A stretch of DNA of 64,000 bases from assembly GCA_029465975.1 (NCBI GenBank), contig CM055728.1:25504851-25568850 (forward strand), read 5' to 3'. The DNA comes from Dallia pectoralis (Eukaryota; Chordata; Actinopteri; Esociformes; Umbridae). Each line of letters starts with the position of its first letter. Within the stretch, counting starts at the first letter, position 1. The translations under genes were made by a program, and so were the position numbers. The notes under the pieces are model-generated. The model was given only the letters and a program-made list of their open reading frames with translations. It searched no databases and was not told the origin of the DNA. Shown piece after piece: positions 58,291 through 64,000 of the stretch.

Positions 58291-60086
58291 GCAGTAACTC
58301 TGTGTTGCGATGTCTTGATATCTGTGTCTGAGATCCTCCACCATTAGGTGAGTCACAATCTCGAAAGTATTACTCACACTGCTCTTTTGTTATCTGAAGC
58401 ATACTGTTCTTTCTTGCAGTGCCCTCTGTAATTACTGTAATCGGTTCAATTTGTGCATCAAAGCAATTGCCATAAGGTGGAAGGGACAGGAGAGAGAGAT
58501 AGAAGGGAGGTTACTGGAAAGTAGTAGACTGGACATATATTTTGTCCCATTGTCTGTGATTTTTCCTTCAGATCAATTTAAGATGCAATCACAGATTGGT
58601 CTGACATCAACCAAGTAATACTGATGTTTCTGAGCAAGGCTTGATCATCGTATCTTCAGAAGAGCCATAACAAATGTTAGCACATGAAAACAAGATGAAT
58701 ACAGAAGCAATGTTTTAATTGTGTGTTGAGTAATATGGCCTAAAACCAGACAGACAACTTTCAAGTGGTGGAATGTTTGACAATGCTAAACTAATGTACG
58801 TTTTCTGTTAATACACATTTGTTGCAGTACTCAATTCAAATTTAACCCGTGTAGAAATGGTAATAGAACTAGTAGATTTTCGACTTTCTTGACTTGATAA
58901 TATTAACAGAAATGAAAGCTAGCTCATCATTTCATGTGAGTTTACTCAATTCTTTAAAGATTGATCATCTCTAACTCCTCTTTACAGCTTCGTGGTGTTG
59001 GCTATCAATGAAGTTTATTTGGGTAGAAATGTTTTATTATATCATAATGACACTGCAATATATGATCCTTCAAAGGTGCTTTTACATTAGGCAAGTAAAC
59101 TCACAGCGGATAATCTACGTAACCACACCCAAATACGTCACTACGGAAAAACAACATTAATTAATGACTAAAATAAGTAATATAATAAGTCATTATATCC
59201 TTATACAATATGATATTAATGTTCTCAATATGTTTCATAGAAACATTCATGTAAAGTTAATTTTCTTATATTTAAAATATGTTTCCTTTACCATAGAAAC
59301 GTTGTCTTTCAGAAAACAAACATCACTCTTTTTTACTGCTGCCAAGCCCATCAAGGCTGTGATTGGTCAACCAGTGATCCAAGCACAGTGTTTGTCCTTA
59401 TGCAAAACATACACACTCAGATAATACTTTAAATAAACAATGTTTTGACACACTGACAAAGATAATAACTTATATAACTCTGTGCATAATCTTTCCAGTA
59501 GTATGAAGGTACATGAAGAGTGCAATTCCCATATGCGTAGCACAGATGCACCAATTGTTAAGATACAATATTAGATACAATAATATAAGAAAAAATATTA
59601 TTCATTACATTTCCTTTGACTTCGAGAACACTCGGTTCATGTGAATCAGATGTCTCTGCTAACCAATCTGTGTCAGTTATTAGTTTATCAGATTATTATT
59701 ATCCAATCCTTGGTTTTTACTTTATTTCATCGTTCATTTGATTTCATAAAGTTTCAATGAAACGTCAAAAACATGAATATTATCTATATTCTAAGTACAT
59801 GGTAATCTCATTCTGGGTACACTCTGTCCTCCTAACTCTAATGCCAACACATGGAACATAGAGGTTTCAGGAGATTTTTACAACGTACAGAATGTTACAA
59901 TAATAGATAACTGGATGCTCAAAGATCACCATAAACACAATGGGTAAAAAAATATTCTTCCTGAAGATGGTAGTTTGACCAAAAGCACCATGGAAGAAAA
60001 CTATAATTTCATTACATGAAGATCCCCATAATAATTGCTAGAAATATATTCTTTGGATGTGCCGATCCAGGAACATGCAGTTGCAG
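58291..60086. other. Intergenic, nothing recognised
   Basis: AT-rich unique sequence. The 86-aa plus frame at 59164-59424 has no family resemblance. Confidence 0.5.
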
Positions 60087-61060
60087 CTAGCACTGCGGTG
60101 CCCTACAGCAGCGTGTCCGCACTAATGTGCGTCACGGCCAGCTAGCACTGCGGTGCCCTTCAGCAGGGTGTCAGCACTAATGTGCGTCACGGCCAGCTAG
60201 CACTGCGGTGCCCTACAGCAGCGTGTCCGCACTAATGTGTGTCACGGCCAGCTAGCACTGCGGTGCCCTACAGCAGCGTGTCAGCACTAATGTGTGTCAC
60301 GGCCAGCTAGCACTGCGGTGCCCTACAGCAGGGTGTCAGCACTAATGTGCGTCACGGCCAGCTAGCACTGCGGTGCCCTACAGCAGCGTGTCAGCACTAA
60401 TGTGCGTCACGGCCAGCTAGCACTGCGGTGCCCTACAGCAGCGTGTCAGCACTAATGTGCGTCACGGCCAGCTAGCACTGCGGTGCCCTACAGCAGCGTG
60501 TCAGCACTAATGTGCGTCACGGCCAGCTAGCACTGCGGTGCCCTACAGCAGGGTGTCAGCACTAATGTGCGTCACGGCCAGCTAGCACTGCGGTGCCCTA
60601 CAGCAGGGTGTCAGCACTAATGTGCGTCACGGCCAGCTAGCACTGCGGTGCCCTACAGCAGCGTGTCAGCACTAATGTGCGTCACGGCCAGCTAGCACTG
60701 CGGTGCCCTAGAGCAGCGTGTCCGCACTAATGTGCGTCACGGCCAGCTAGCACTGCGGTGCCCTACAGCAGGGTGTCAGCACTAATGTGCGTCACGGCCA
60801 GCTAGCACTGCGGTGCCCTACAGCAGCGTGTCAGCACTAATGTGCGTCACGGCCAGCTAGCACTGCGGTGCCCTACAGCAGGGTGTCAGCACTAATGTGC
60901 GTCACGGCCAGCTAGCACTGCGGTGCCCTACAGCAGCGTGTCAGCACTAATGTGAGTCACGGCCAGCTAGCACTGCGGTGCCCTACAGCAGCGTGTCAGC
61001 ACTAATGTGAGTCACGGCCAGCTAGCACTGCGGTGCTCTACAGCAGCATGTCCGCACTGA
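60087..61060. repeat. CpG-rich minisatellite, 55-bp unit, about 17.7 copies
   Basis: The unit contains AGCTAGCACTGCGGTGCCCT then ACAGCAGCGTGTCAGCACTA and ATGTGCGTCACGGCC, period 55 (for example 60140 and 60195). Variation is limited: GCGTG or GGGTG, TCAGC or TCCGC, GTGCGTC, GTGTGTC or GTGAGTC. It is much more GC-rich than its surroundings and has four to five CpG per unit. Confidence 0.96.
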
Positions 61061-64000
61061 GGCATAGTGGATCAGATTACATGGGAGAAACAGCCTATTC
61101 CCAGGGCTCCTAATAGCAGGTTAATGCCAGTACCCTGTATTCAGATGCAGATGTGTTGCTCATCTGAGGTGCGGTAGCAGAGGGTGTGTTATTGTCATGG
61201 ATTTACTGACATTCTTCTGAGTTACTGATCTTGCTGGTTTGCCAAACTGGGCAGACATGGCAAACAAGATTGTTTAGATTGTTGTTGGCGTTACAGTTAA
61301 TGACGCAATAAATAAACCAGGAACGCATTTATTAAAACAATGTTACAATGAAAACAAATATTGGCCTGTGCTTGCGGTGATAGCAATGGCTTATCCCAGT
61401 AGGGCTATGTAGAGATTAGGTGAAATGGTTTTCAGGATTCACAAACACAGGAACGATGATTTTGAATCCAAGAAAAAACAAATGTACGCAATTTATGCAA
61501 AAATATTCATACATACGTGATATATTTATTTTAAAAACAATGAAAAGAAAGAGACAATTGTGATTTGTATCACCACCTGGGGAATCACTAAAAACAAACA
61601 TTCACAAGGACCCTGACCATTCTCGACCACTAATGTTGTTAGGGGAGGGGTCTATATTAACTAAAAGTATACGAACACCGTTTAATAGGTCTTTGAAGAT
61701 TTCATTGATCATTTGGTGTGTGTTAGCCACCAAATTAACTGTCACTTAATGTTGATCACTGTAACTAAAGGAATTAACATTGTGAGCAAAATTGTTAATT
61801 GTATCACTTCTTTACATTACTACAGTAGATGTTTGGCCTAAGAATATTGACATTTTCTTGAAAATGTAGACTTGTTCACTTGACCAGTTTATGATATTTC
61901 CAAATGTAAGAACTTTCATACATAATAATAGACACATTGTTTCCTTCTTATATGCCGTCCATTTACGATGAAAACAACGTCAGAGAACTGATCAAGAATA
62001 CATGGGTAGATAACACATATATCATCAGTGTCTTTCAGAGAGATCAGGATCTATTGTCATAAAGGAAGCTGGTTTATGTGTCTGGAAGGGAACAATGCAG
62101 TCAGCTGCTGATAATATATCAAGACCAGAACTGTGAGGAGGATCTCCCCCCTGCATCCACCCCTCACAGAGCTGTGGCCTCCAAACAAAGTCACTATTTG
62201 TGTTGCTAATAAGCAAAGTGATGATTGCACACCTTATCCACCAACTGTGAAATACAACATGATTTGTTTGTCTGTAAAAAAAGAGACCGATACTAGCTTT
62301 AGCAGTATACATGGCAATGCATTCAAGCTAACTCCTGGGGAGATGGAAGTCATTCATGCATATTTATTTCCAATGTACGTTTACAACATCCACGATAATG
62401 TCTATTACTACAATTTTTAGTTTTTCCAATGAAAATTTGATGCGTTTTTAACTTATGCTCTTTTATTTTTTCTTAAAAATCAGTTCAGTCACTGTATGAT
62501 AATTCCGAATGTTTCCCTAAATAATTGAACGAACACACAAACTTTTTTGCTTGCTTGTTTTTTGTGTTAAGATATTTGAACAATGCAACTTATACGCACG
62601 CATCAAGTTATGCACCAGGACCAGCTAGGACATTTCATGTTTACACTGTCTCATCATTTTCAGACCTAATACTGCCATTCCAGATTGCTGGGTTTTCACA
62701 AAGCCTTTGTGGCCAGAGAACAATGAGAAATGAGCGGGAGGCCACAGTGTGTCACATGTGGTGCCTTTGATTAACATTCTAGACTTGTTTGTATGTCAGG
62801 AACACAAAATAAAGCAAGGACATAAAAAGGCAAAAAAGACCAAGATACTGCCTGATGTTGATTCATAGACTTAAAGTAGAAAAAGTACATTATTGCTACT
62901 CCATCTAACATAAAGCAACAGGTTTGAAAACAGAATAGACTTCTGTATTCTTCCAATAAATAAAACATAGATCATGCCAGAAAGAACTGACTAAATGTTA
63001 TACATTTTATTATCTGAATATGTTTTCCTCCTAAAAGTGCTGTGCTGTACTCAGTTTCAGACACAAAGTTTGCGGATTTCATATAAAGTCTAATTTGTGT
63101 CACTCACGGGGGACATTTTATTAGGGCATGCCATAACCGGTTCAGCAGACCTCAGAGGGAATTTGACATGTCCCAATTGGCTGGAGTGGTGGTCTGCATG
63201 ATCGCCAGTGAGTTCTTTTTCCTGTATTCATCATACAGGCTGGATTGAGATCCATGGCAACGTTCCAGGCAGTTGGAGATGTTTTGGCAAATGCCTGCTG
63301 ACAGTGGTCAATGTGGATTTGTTCACTGTTCTTTATCTTCGACAGCTGTGGATGGGTTTCTCTTCAAATGACAACTGCACTGTGATATCTCTCCTAAGCC
63401 ATTTAGAAATGCTAAATAATGGTTCAGTCGGTTTAATGGATGCTTTGTTTATTGTAAATGTTCATTTCAATTTCAATGTCTCCTTTTGACAATGTCATGA
63501 GGATGTTAAATAAGGAGATCCGATCATGTAATTGTTCCTTATAATATGAAACTATGCTATGAAATATCGGTTTAAAATCTAACCACAAATCCAAGTAAAA
63601 CAGCTTGGATCTAATGTGTTTTATTTATCAGCATGTGTTACTGAAAGTGACAAAAACAGTACCACAGAACCTTTATCATTCAAGTTGTGTTTATCTAAGT
63701 TAGTAGATTAGAAGGTTGTTTTGGTTATCCTCCAACATCCTGCGACAGTTTCATTGTAGCTAGTTTTTTCCCCATCTTTAAATTAAAATCCTTATTTAAC
63801 AATAACTAAGCATGCGGCAGTATAATGTTTTATCTTGCTTTGATGCTATAACATTTTTATTTTCACCTGTATAAAAATCTGTTGAAAAAAACAAGTTTAT
63901 ATTTTGGTTTCTGGTGGTGTACAAGGTGAATAAGTTGATGAGTTTTATGCATTTTGGATTCTTTGGGTTTTATTTCATGAATTTCTATGTCCAATAATGT
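61061..64000. other. Intergenic, nothing recognised
   Basis: The frames at 62025-62312, 62133-62420, 62525-62770 and 63208-63489 have no family signal or exon-like borders. No tandem array or mobile element was recognised. Confidence 0.5.

Overview
The window is vertebrate nuclear DNA, almost certainly from a teleost fish. Genes are split by GT-AG introns, codon use is animal-like, and the mobile DNA is the usual fish mix: several decayed Tc1-like transposons, a 5'-truncated RTE-like LINE, LINE-tail debris and CA repeats. The species cannot be fixed from sequence alone. Several Tc1 families resemble those common in salmoniform and esociform fishes, but that is inference.

Three protein-coding genes can be supported. 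(1) On the minus strand at 17955-18697 is the last exon of a GNAT N-acetyltransferase of the NAT8/NAT14 membrane type; its 5' exon was not found. (2) On the minus strand at 31936-37765 is a complete four-exon pfdn4 (prefoldin subunit 4, 135 aa). (3) On the plus strand at 42003-55983 is a bcas1 homologue with at least ten coding exons, plus one long alternative terminal exon at 43874-44833 that carries its own stop and poly(A) signal. pfdn4 and bcas1 lie head to head about 4.2 kb apart. A 500-base assembly gap (41433-41932) sits directly in front of the first coding exon of bcas1. In human 20q13.2 the order is BCAS1, CYP24A1, PFDN4, so this is conserved microsynteny with no cyp24a1 seen between them here.

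Layout: 1-17.9 kb is gene-free and holds most of the large minisatellites (32-bp at 5.4-6.1 kb, 15-bp at 7.6-9.1 kb, 9-bp at 10.8-11.0 kb, 34-bp at 12.6-12.9 kb, 21-bp at 15.2-16.8 kb). The acetyltransferase exon follows. 18.7-31.9 kb is gene-poor, with a CA repeat, a possible LTR relic, an 84-bp array and two Tc1 remnants. 31.9-37.8 kb is pfdn4, whose introns hold a LINE with intact target-site duplications, a Tc1 remnant and three tandem arrays. 37.8-42 kb is intergenic with a 43-bp array. 42-56 kb is bcas1, whose introns hold three Tc1 remnants, an 890-bp foldback element and two 36-bp arrays. 56-64 kb is intergenic with one Tc1 remnant and a CpG-rich 55-bp array.

The most unusual theme is the density of minisatellites (about fifteen arrays, roughly 8-9 kb) and the origin of some of them. 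At least four arrays sit inside Tc1 transposase remnants, and their units are pieces of the transposase gene itself. In two neighbouring bcas1 introns, two different Tc1 families each expanded a 36-bp (12-codon) piece of the DNA-binding (helix-turn-helix) region. The long open frames over several arrays are by-products of unit lengths divisible by three, not genes.
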